Positions 55,793 to 64,000 of a stretch of 64,000 nucleotides of DNA are shown here, in pieces. The notes beneath the pieces are model-generated. The model ran no database searches, was not told the DNA's origin, and worked only from the letters and a program-made list of their open reading frames with translations. This DNA comes from Botryosphaeria dothidea. Its lineage: Eukaryota; Ascomycota; Dothideomycetes; Botryosphaeriales; Botryosphaeriaceae. The DNA is taken from the NCBI GenBank assembly GCA_011503125.2, contig WWBZ02000001.1:6076001-6140000 (forward strand), read 5' to 3'. Each line of letters begins with the position of its first letter. Position 1 is the first letter of the stretch. The position numbers were made by a program, and so were the translations under genes.

Positions 55793-58700
55793 TCAGTACT
55801 TCGCCCCGCTGGGCGTGGTGTTGCCACCAGAACTCGACATGCTGTAAGGGGCCTGTGCAGAACGAAAGCATCAAAGTATCAGCAAGCTGCGCTCCTCAAA
55901 ACGATATAAGAATCTCAGTGGCGTGAAAAAGTAAAGACAAGTTGCAGACGGCCGAAGCGCCTGATGAACAGCATCTCTCTCGGCAACGCAAGACCGCGAC
56001 AACTCCCCTCATCTCTCACGACGCTAGCGCCGGTTCTCCTGAATGTGTAGTCAAAGAAATTTATGAGAGGATAGAGGATGAAGACATGCGATGACTTACC
56101 AAGACCTTCTTGGCATTCACAATCCTCCATGCCAAGTTCCTGACACAGCCATCCGCTTGGACGACTTCAGGTGCGAATTCTATACCAAACATCTGGTGAA
56201 CGGCGAAGACGACTCTCTTTGAAAACTTGCCGTCTCTCTCGACCAGTCCACCGAAACCTTCGTCTACACTTTCCGGCGCTACTTCCGGGTCGCGGTCGAA
56301 GCAATTGCGCACGATCGGCAGCAGAGTCTGCTCGACAGCGCTACGGAGCGAGGTCTCGACGAGTGAGCCGTTCATCTCCGAAGAGAGGCTCGGGTTGATT
56401 TCGACATCGTCCTCGTCGAAGCGGCCAATGCGGATTTCAAAGGGGAGAGAAATGGCCATGACGTTGTGCTTGCCGTCGTGGTGGTAACGGAACTCGAACA
56501 CACCAGTAGTCCACCAGAGCTTGTCACCGGAGAAAACCATCTCGCCGGAGTAAAAGTCTTTCTTCTCGCCATCCTTGCGCTCAGCGCCAGGAACGAGTTT
56601 GTCGGAGACGAGAACCCCCGAATCTGCACGCACACTGTCGTATTCACCGGAGTTCGTTGCAACCCAGCGGCCTTGAGATGCTACCCGAGTGACTTCGCGG
56701 GACGGGTTGTCCGAGACCATGTACAGGCCGACCCAATCCTTCTTTCCATGGTTGAGAGGTGCAGTCCAGCGCACCTTGATAGGCGCACCATATTCGAAGG
56801 ACAGAGTCTTGAATTCGGCGTATTTGCGGACTGGACCACGAGCGTCCTCACCTTCACGCCCTGTCTGGCGCTCACGTTCCGCAAGAGCGGATGAGGGCTC
56901 ACCGTCCACTTCAATGCTGTAGTCCTTGGGATCAAGACCCGCGAGGTCGGGCGCAACACGCGTAATGCTTATACGGGCCGGGTAGCTCTTGAAGAGGTTG
57001 GTGGCATCCTTGACAATATGATCAACACCAGCAGCAAGCTTAGGGCGAGCGGCATCAATGAAGTCCTCGACAAATTCGACCGTGTCACCGAGCACGCGGT
57101 CCATATTGCCATGCCATTGCGAAAGCGGAGCGGGAAGAGAACGCTTCAAAGTCTTTGAGATACCGGAGTCTTGACGCAGGCTCTGCCCGTAGAGTTTCTG
57201 CATGTGAGGGCGTTCGACGAGCTGGATGTGGACTAGGGTCAAAATGTGGCTTAGTAGAGCAAGGAAGAAGATACTCTTGCTCCACGTGATGATGACAGCA
57301 CCCCATATGCCAGCAAGTCCAACAGAATGGTCCGGCTGGTTGAAGAAGCGATAGATACCACTGTAGTTCAGCTTGGACGCGTTGTCGAAGAAGAAATCCC
57401 CGAAAAACCAGCCGAACTCGCCCAGACTCTCGTAGATGCTAATAGAGGACCAGAGCTTGAGAGCAATCATTGCCGCACCGAGAACATGCCTCAGAAGAGC
57501 CAAGCCATACTCCCAATCAGGCGGAAGGGCGTACATCTTCCACGCGGCGGCAATAAAGCTTGCGGCGCACATTGTGCAGCTGAGATGATAGAGACCTTTC
57601 CATTGCCTCCATGCTTCCTCGGTGCTTTCGCCGTACTTGATGAAGTGGCGGGTCCATCGCTTCTTATTCGACTGTTCATTTAGAATGATGCCAATGCCAA
57701 GAGAGAACCACAACCTCCATGCGACAGCGTGAGCGACAAACAGAGCCTGATAGAATGGAGTTTCGGGAGAAAGCAGCGTGACGGCGAAGGTGTAGAATTG
57801 GAACAAAATCACGGATATGTCTGTGACTCTGTGAAGGTCGATGTTCTGCCAGCCCATGAGATTGTGCACGGGCGAGGGCTGAGAAGATGATGCTAGCGGA
57901 GGTGCACCATTCACATGACCAGCATCGATGTTTGGACGGGGTTCACTTTCGCCAGTGAGGGTGCGCTTTTTCGGGGGCGGAGGATTGTAAGTCTTTTCGA
58001 TGTGAGGGTTCTCTACAAGCGAAAGGAAGGCGAACTGTGCTGCGTGGGCGATGATGGAGATGAACAAAACCTTGTAGCTGGCGGCCATAAGCGAGATGCC
58101 GTAGAAGCCGGCGTAACCAACCGAGTACATGGGGTGTGGCGCCATCTCAAAAACGCCGTCGAACGTGAGCTCTTGGTCGATGAGATAGAAGAAGTCACCC
58201 CAGTACCAGGCGTAGTCTTTGACTACACGATGCGCATCGAGCTTGACCCAGAGGTTGAACAGCACGAGAGCCCAGCCAGCCACCCAGCGGCCAATGGTCA
58301 TGGCTACACCCTCCCCTTCAGGCCGGCCACCGCAGGCGGCAGCAAAGCAACAGTACGAGACAAAATCGCACATCAGGATCAAGTCAACGACTCGGCGGAA
58401 CACGAGCCAGGTATTGTACTCAATTGGAGCGTCCTCAAACTTGTAGTCTTCGGCAATTTTGGTCTCCATTTCGCGCTTGAGGAGCGCATAGAGCCGAGGG
58501 TGGGAATTCTTGCCCTCGGATGGGTTCTCGAAGATGCGCGATTTGCGCGCCCAGTTTACTAGCCTCAGATGCTCCGACTGCTCCTTCAAAAGCCAGCCAA
58601 TTCCAGCGTTGTAGCCTGCGCGCCAGAACAGGAAGACGACGGCGAAGAAAGGAATGCGCACGGCGGACGGGAGCAGCCAGAGGGCCAGGAGGTGGACACC

Positions 58701-59035
58701 CAGTACGGCGAGGATAATCAGATCAGACAGGTTCTTTGGTTGCGTTGGGCTGAGAAGCTGTGACACCATGTCCTCGGTGCGCGGCACAGTGAAGACTGGG
58801 AGGATATTAGCATTCAGGGAGGCACTGGGGTGGCTGATGCGGCGGGTCACTGAGGGCACAACTGACTGGTTCCATCGAGGGTCCTGCCGTAAGTCTTCTT
58901 CTCTTTAGCCTCGTCGTTGAGTTCTCTCACCCGAGCCGCTGCATCGTCCGGAGATGCGGAAGCGGCATGTCCGTCCGGCTGAGGGCGGCGCTCGCGCAAG
59001 GTCGCGTCCGTTCCGGGGGTCTCGGAGCCTGGCAT
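55793..59035 (-). CDS. cho2: Phosphatidylethanolamine N-methyltransferase
   Basis: Minus-strand exons 59035-58867 and 58795-56100, plus a last exon that can be read two ways: 55852-55793 ([10 protein letters not shown]..., 974 aa in all, 247-nt intron) or 56038-56024 (ENRR, 959 aa, 61-nt intron). Both keep phase. The N-terminal MPGSETPGT leads to [20 protein letters not shown], conserved in fungal Cho2. Two phospholipid-methyltransferase modules follow: [20 protein letters not shown] with [10 protein letters not shown] and [10 protein letters not shown]; then [20 protein letters not shown] with [10 protein letters not shown] and [10 protein letters not shown]. Many membrane segments place it in the ER. 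The C-terminal third is a soluble beta-rich domain ([40 protein letters not shown]). It uses S-adenosylmethionine for the first methylation of phosphatidylethanolamine toward phosphatidylcholine. Confidence 0.92.
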
Positions 59036-60779
59036 CGTCGTAGGCGTGAAAAGTCCAGAGTGAGGGTCGCAAGGGTGGACAAGCGCGCGCCGTGAGAGGT
59101 GAGGTGAGGCGCGTCTCAAGTGTTGAGGGCGTGGCGGGTGTTGAGGGTTGGCGGAGCGGAGGGGGTTGACGTCAATTGCAGGAGGTGTGCGCGGTTGAAC
59201 GCTCGGAGGAGGACAGCTTGGTGAAAGCGGGCGAAGGTGTTGGAACTTGGAAGTGGAGCAACAGTTCAACGGATGCACAACAAATGTGTCCACAGCTTGG
59301 CTCTGTGCCGCGTGGGGTTGGCGCGGCAGTTGTTCTCAGGGCCGCATCCATGGCGCCTTCCCTGGCGCCTTCCCTACGCATGTGACAGAGGCAGCTTGGC
59401 CCGTGTGCCTTTCCCCAACCGCAGGCCCAGGCCCTCTGACGTCGACGCAACAGGCACCTTCACACACCCCTCTCGCTCCCGCCATCCCACGTCTGCGCAC
59501 GCAACTGGCCATACAAAGCTTTTCCAAGATGCGGGGAATACAGATTGAGTTAGCCACACGATTCATGACCCGTTCAATTGGCGCCAATTCCCTGCAACTA
59601 GCCCCGGCCGCCATCGCGTGAGCTCAAAGAACGCGTCTTTCTGCAGAACGTAAGCGTGCTGCTGCTCAAACGCTGTGACCCGCCGATGGCGCTGCAAAAA
59701 AGGAATTTAACCCATGTCGTTGGCCCTTCAGCGCGCACCTTGGACTTGCAACCCCCGGAAACGACTCCACGCCGCTAACTCTAAGCGACCTGCGGGCGCC
59801 GCGGAGACTTGCGGAGACCTGCATCGATCCTCTCTTTAAATCGCGCAATTTTACATTTTTTCCTGTAATTCAAAGCTCTCGAACACCACTGGTGCAAAAC
59901 AACTATATGCACCAACACCACGATAACGCTATAGAGACCCCCTCGAACCCCGCTTGTTGCCCTCGTCAAATTGTCCCGCCTGCGGATCCGCCAGCCGCAC
60001 GCCTGACTGTGGAAATGTGCGACAGCCCAACTAACATGTTTTTCCTTTCTCATCACGCTTCTGACGGAATGGTGAGGTCAATGGGGGTGATGACTGCAAA
60101 CCACGCAAGGCCTTTGGAGTGTCTCCAACGCAGGCGCCACGGCGGCGGCACCTTCCATCGGGCCACGACTTTCCAACCTATCCCCGCTCATTTTGCAGGG
60201 AGTCAAAAAGTTACGTCTCCACCATCGAAAGAATGACGGCTGAAGTTTCCCCTGGTCCGACGGCCAGCCAAGGAAAATAGCGCGGTTCGGAAGCTCGGTC
60301 CTTGTATGAAATTCGTCTCTGCGTGCCAAGGGCATATTGCTACGATAGGTTTCATTGTTTTCAAGTTAATAGAGAATCACTTTGCACTGTCATTCTACTC
60401 TTTCTGGCCACATGATATCATTTTCTTGAGAATATCATGCAACACAAGCGTTGCCTGCTCACCATAGACTTAGATGTGGTACCCCGCTGTGAACAAGCGC
60501 AATGGAATTTGAGGAACAGACGGCAAACCAGCTGCTCAGACGGCATTCGACGTTCTCGGGTCTTCAGATCCAGTCCGACGGATCTCTTTGTTTGTCCCAG
60601 TCCCACGTTGCTGCAGCCGGCGAAATGCCAAGGCCTATAAATCTCTTTGTCCTCTCCACCTAATCAGGTCCCTTCACTGAAGAGGTTTCCAATGAAACAC
60701 TGCCAAAGTCTGTGTCTTTTTTCCAATCATCTTTGCGAGTCCAGGAAAGAAAGCGTGTTCATACTGTCTTGTATCACCC
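59036..60779. other. Divergent intergenic region between cho2 and the 7-TM gene
   Basis: Contains both promoters. Overlapping ORFs of up to 124 codons at 59170-59620 occur on both strands and lack domains. Nothing else was recognised. Confidence 0.45.
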
Positions 60780-62364
60780 ATGGCTTCTACAACTTCGCCC
60801 TTCAACGGGGAATGCCCTGCACCATTCCTGGACGAGTCTCTCTTCCCAAAGACGGGAGGGTGTGAGTAGAATGGCTCAGTCCACATATCTCAGACTAATA
60901 CCTCTACCAGTCCTTCCGGGTCGAAATTGCGCACCTAATCCGCTTCAGGGCGCAAATGCCACAGGCACCTGCTGCATCCCGTGTCCAGTATACGACTATC
61001 TTTACAAAGATGGTATGACTTCGACGTATAGTTATATTAATTGCATTCAGGGCTGATGAAGATGCGCAGACTTCAAGGATTTGACCGACGCGGCGGCCTG
61101 GGTTCATGTGGCTGGCTTCATCCTCGGCGGTTTCCTACTCATCTCGATGCTGGTCCTGCCAGTCCGCGCTACAAGGCGATCTTTCCTGAACATCATCCTA
61201 CTCGTGGGCATCATGTTGCTTGAGCTTGGCTTCATAATCCCGCTTGCTCGCCAGCCAGAACAGTGCTACAATGCTATTACTCCGAATGACATGCACACAA
61301 GCACTCTTTGTGCCTTCTCGGGAGTGAGCACCTTTCTCCCCTAAACTGAACCACTCTAAGTTTTTTAATACGTTTCTTTGACCCTTCCCTGACACAAACT
61401 CTAGGCTTTCGCAGCCTTCGGTGGCATGACACTCGTGACCTGGATCCTCGTCCGCGCCCTCTTCATGCACCTCCAGATCTGCTGGGACATCACTCCCTCA
61501 AAGTACCACTTCATCGGCGCCAACATCGCCGCCTGGACCGTCACGATCGGCCTCGTCTCCGCCGTCCTCGCCCATGCCGGCGTGTCCTTCCGCTTCGGCG
61601 GCTACTGCCACGTGAACCACACCGGCAGCATCCCGACGTACTGGGCGTGGCTGCTCGCCTTTGGCGCGCTCGCCTTCCTCTTCCAGCTCGCCACCTTCGC
61701 CTACTGCATCAAGGTCTACCTGCAGGCCGCGCTGCTGCGCTCCGACCACATCTCGACGACGCGCTCGAGCGAGAGCGGCGGCCGCAAGGCCAGCGCCTCC
61801 GCCCCGAGCACGCTGTCCAGCCGGTCGCGCAACACGCGCGCGGCCCTGCGCCGCGTCAAGCAGGTGCTCGCGCTGCAGTGGCGCAGCCTGGCCATCGTCG
61901 CGCTCGCCGTCTTCACGACCGCCTTCGTCTGCGTTGTTTTCATCGTCCTCGACAACAAGCAGGAGAAGCTGGCGTTTGCAAATACGGAGGCGCTCGTCCC
62001 GTGGATCGTTTGCATGATTCTGACTAGGGATAATGAGCAGTGTCTCGATCGCACGGGGCCGATCATCATCCCCGAGAGGATCACGGTGGCGACGCTGTTT
62101 ATTTTGGCGTTTGTGGGCGTCGAGGCGTTCTTCTTGCTGTTCAGAGTGGATTTGTTCAAGGCGTGGTGGGACTTGCTGAAGAAGCCCTTCGGGAGGAAGA
62201 AGAAAAATAGGATGGCCGTGACGCCGCTGCCGGAGGCTAGTCAGTTTAGGAGAAGTGAAAGGCTGGGCTCAGCCGAGAGGACTGGACCGGGGGTAGAGAG
62301 GACAGGTTCAACTGTGTCCAATGGAAGAGCGGAAGATGAGGTTACAATGCCTCATGCACTTTGA
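60780..62364 (+). CDS. Seven-TM receptor-like protein
   Basis: Four exons, 60780-60861, 60911-61012, 61070-61323 and 61405-62364, with introns of 49, 57 and 81 nt; 465 aa. The short extracellular N-terminus has several Cys (FNGEC, GRNCAPNP, CCIPCPVYDYLY) and a glycosylation site NATG. Seven membrane segments follow: WVHVAGFILGGFLLISMLVL, NIILLVGIMLLELGFIIPLA, AFAAFGGMTLVTWILVRALF, then segments near IAAWTVTIGLVSAV, WLLAFGALAFLFQLATFAYC, IVALAVFTTAFVCVVFIVL and ATLFILAFVGVEAFFLLFRV. A Ser-rich loop and polar tail are cytosolic. The layout fits fungal G-protein-coupled-receptor-like proteins with a Frizzled-like membrane region; coupling to a G protein is not shown by sequence. It lacks a cleavable signal peptide. 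Confidence 0.8.
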
Positions 62365-62787
62365 TGTGCTGCGTGCATTCTCAAAGAAGCATAGTGGGCG
62401 TTCTGGTTGAAATACCGACTATCAGGTCTCTTGTGTGAGCACATTTAGCTGATCTGTACTTTAATGTAGTAGATTTTAAGTAGCGTCAAGCCCAGGAAAA
62501 TGCATCGAAACTTTCCTATTGATATTCTGAGCTGTGACAATGACGTACGCAGAAACAAAATGCAGGAATTTCAAACTGTCCAACCTGACCAAGATTAAGA
62601 TGAAGAACCTGGTCTTGAATCAACTGTTCACGTCTTTTTATGACGGGTGCCAAGTTGGTCTTCTTACATGCAAGTAAGATAGGATTCGTATTGCGGAACA
62701 AGTTGCCGGGCTTTTCGCCTGATTAGGCAACACCGCTTCCATGCGCCAGCTTGATTAGGCAAAAACGCACGACATTCACACACAACG
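62365..62787. other. Short intergenic stretch
   Basis: 3' region of the 7-TM gene and promoter of the next gene. Nothing else seen. Confidence 0.4.
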
Positions 62788-63916
62788 ATGGCAAGGCGCC
62801 CGCTTCTCCCTCTGCTGATTTGGTGGCTTCTCCTGTCTCAACTGCCATGTGCATTCACCAGCCACACTTCAAGCGCACATCTCACCGGCTTAGATGAACG
62901 CTTTCGTACGAGCAACCAGCAGAAGGATGCTGCCAAACTTAGCAATACCCCGGCTTTGTTCGCTGGGTTTTAAGACCTTGGATACCCTCGTGCGAAACGC
63001 CATTCAAAGCGCCTGCCCATAATCTTCGGCCGCATCTCAACTCAGATACATCATCAACCCCTTTCAAATCTCAACAGCATGACCGCAGCCGCCAGCACCG
63101 GTACAACTACGCCCGCGTCCACCAGATCAACCCGCCACACAACCACGCCGGTACAGTCAACCATCTCGCTCGCACCCAGAGAACGTCCCAACGCGCAAAG
63201 TACTCCACTAACACCGCATAGACCGCGCTGACAGGCCCCCTCGGCGATGCCATCAAAACGGCCTTCAGCATCTCCACCAACGACGGCTTCAACAACTTCA
63301 ATTCCCGTAGAACCTCACTGGAGGTCGCCGCCTCCTCCATCATGGCAGATAACCCAATAGGCAGCCTGAGCAGGAACGAAAAGATAGCGATCGGGGCTGC
63401 CGTGCCGCTCGGATTCCTCCTGTTCGTCGGGCTCGTCGTCGGGGCGATCCTCCTCTTTCGGCGGCGCCGGTCGAAGAACGCGCAACAGCAGTCCCCCGGA
63501 CCTCTGCTCAAGCGGCCGTCGGAGTCCGGGGAGTCGATGGGGAAGGAAGAGCAGCCATTCATGGCCCAGCATCCGTGTGAAGATCTATTAAACAAGTGGG
63601 TTGTTTGTATGGGGAGTGAAGTTCATCGTAGATTGGCATGAGGAGGAGAGTAGGTGACCCGGTCCCTCTTATATAGTAGCTATATAACAAATTTTTGGTG
63701 TTGACCCTTGGTTCGATCAGACCCTGTTCCTCCCAACAAGATCCCACGCCGGCTTTTGTGCCATACGGGGCCCCCAGGCGGGACGTAGTGCCGGAGCTCC
63801 CGACGCGATCGAATTTTGCAGAGATGGACTCGCAAAAGCCGCTGGTGGAGTTGTCGGTGCCACCGCCGGTCGAGCCCCCGGGTACCGCGATGAATCCGAG
63901 GGAATATAGAGGATGA
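62788..63916 (+). CDS. Single-pass membrane protein with Ser/Thr-rich ectodomain
   Basis: Secure exons are 63222-63595 and 63721-63916, joined by a 125-nt intron. They encode SLSRNEKIAIGAAVPLG, a membrane helix, a basic stop-transfer (FRRRRSKNAQQQ) and a proline-rich cytosolic tail with ELPTRSNFAEMDSQKPLVEL, typical of fungal wall-sensor or mucin-like membrane proteins. Upstream, exon 63079-63150 encodes a Thr-rich piece (TAAASTGTTTPASTRST) and joins through a 71-nt intron. The start is uncertain. An ATG at 63079 gives 213 aa without a signal peptide. A frame at 62788 encodes a strong signal peptide (MARRPLLPLLIWWLLLSQL) and can splice in phase at 62966/63078 through a weak GTTTTA donor. I prefer the longer model because the layout needs a signal peptide. 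Confidence 0.62.
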
Positions 63917-64000
63917 AGCAACCGGTTCTACTTCGCTACTATTTTGATGAAGTAATGTATGCCTAATGTACGGTGTTCACGCCGAAGTCACGTGCTATTG

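Noticed and set aside
1..64000. CRISPR arrays, prokaryotic operons or transposons
   Set aside because: The introns and gene families are fungal; no spaced direct repeats, terminal inverted repeats with a transposase, or reverse-transcriptase frames were found by reading.

Overview
The window is nuclear DNA of a filamentous ascomycete (Pezizomycotina). The evidence is many short GT-AG introns, mostly 47-80 nt, single genes spread over both strands, and typical fungal families: DUF3433, Cho2, Urb1, deuterolysin and Ssp120-like proteins. The class cannot be fixed from the sequence; Dothideomycetes is only a guess. No rRNA, convincing tRNA, transposon or CRISPR array was seen. Exon coordinates were worked out by hand from splice signals, reading phase and family resemblance.

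Region 1 (1-12 kb), all on the plus strand: the 3' part of a DH-PH RhoGEF-like gene cut by the window edge, an eight-exon Na+/H+ antiporter, a cytochrome P450, and a seven-exon FAD monooxygenase. The last two are about 0.8 kb apart in the same direction, and each has a TATAAA box 65-77 bp before its ATG. They look like a small oxidative pair without a visible backbone enzyme.

Region 2 (12-27 kb): a decayed kinase-like fragment; a minus-strand protein that resembles a free-standing deuterolysin propeptide; a divergent secreted M35 deuterolysin with an unusual Gly/Ser repeat tail; an F-box-like gene with a frame break; and a very large DUF3433 membrane protein.

Region 3 (27-39 kb): a small two-exon gene for a His-rich, Cys-Cys-repeat protein ending in a CaaX-like box, which I regard as the most unusual gene here; an eIF4E-binding protein whose binding motif lies in a 107-nt first exon; the ribosome-biogenesis gene urb1; and an orphan one-TM protein transcribed divergently from urb1.

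Region 4 (39-53 kb): a Pmp3-family proteolipid with a basic tail, an Ssp120-like secretory EF-hand protein, a DHA2-like MFS transporter, an Arg/Ser-rich protein of unknown function, and a small ABM-fold protein, separated by long gene-poor stretches with microsatellites.

Region 5 (53-64 kb): a broken aspartic-protease-like gene, the phospholipid methyltransferase cho2 with two possible C-termini, a seven-TM receptor-like protein, and a small single-pass membrane protein with a Ser/Thr-rich ectodomain.

Most genes are unrelated housekeeping or membrane functions. Groups that may act together are the P450 with the monooxygenase, and the deuterolysin with its propeptide-like neighbour.
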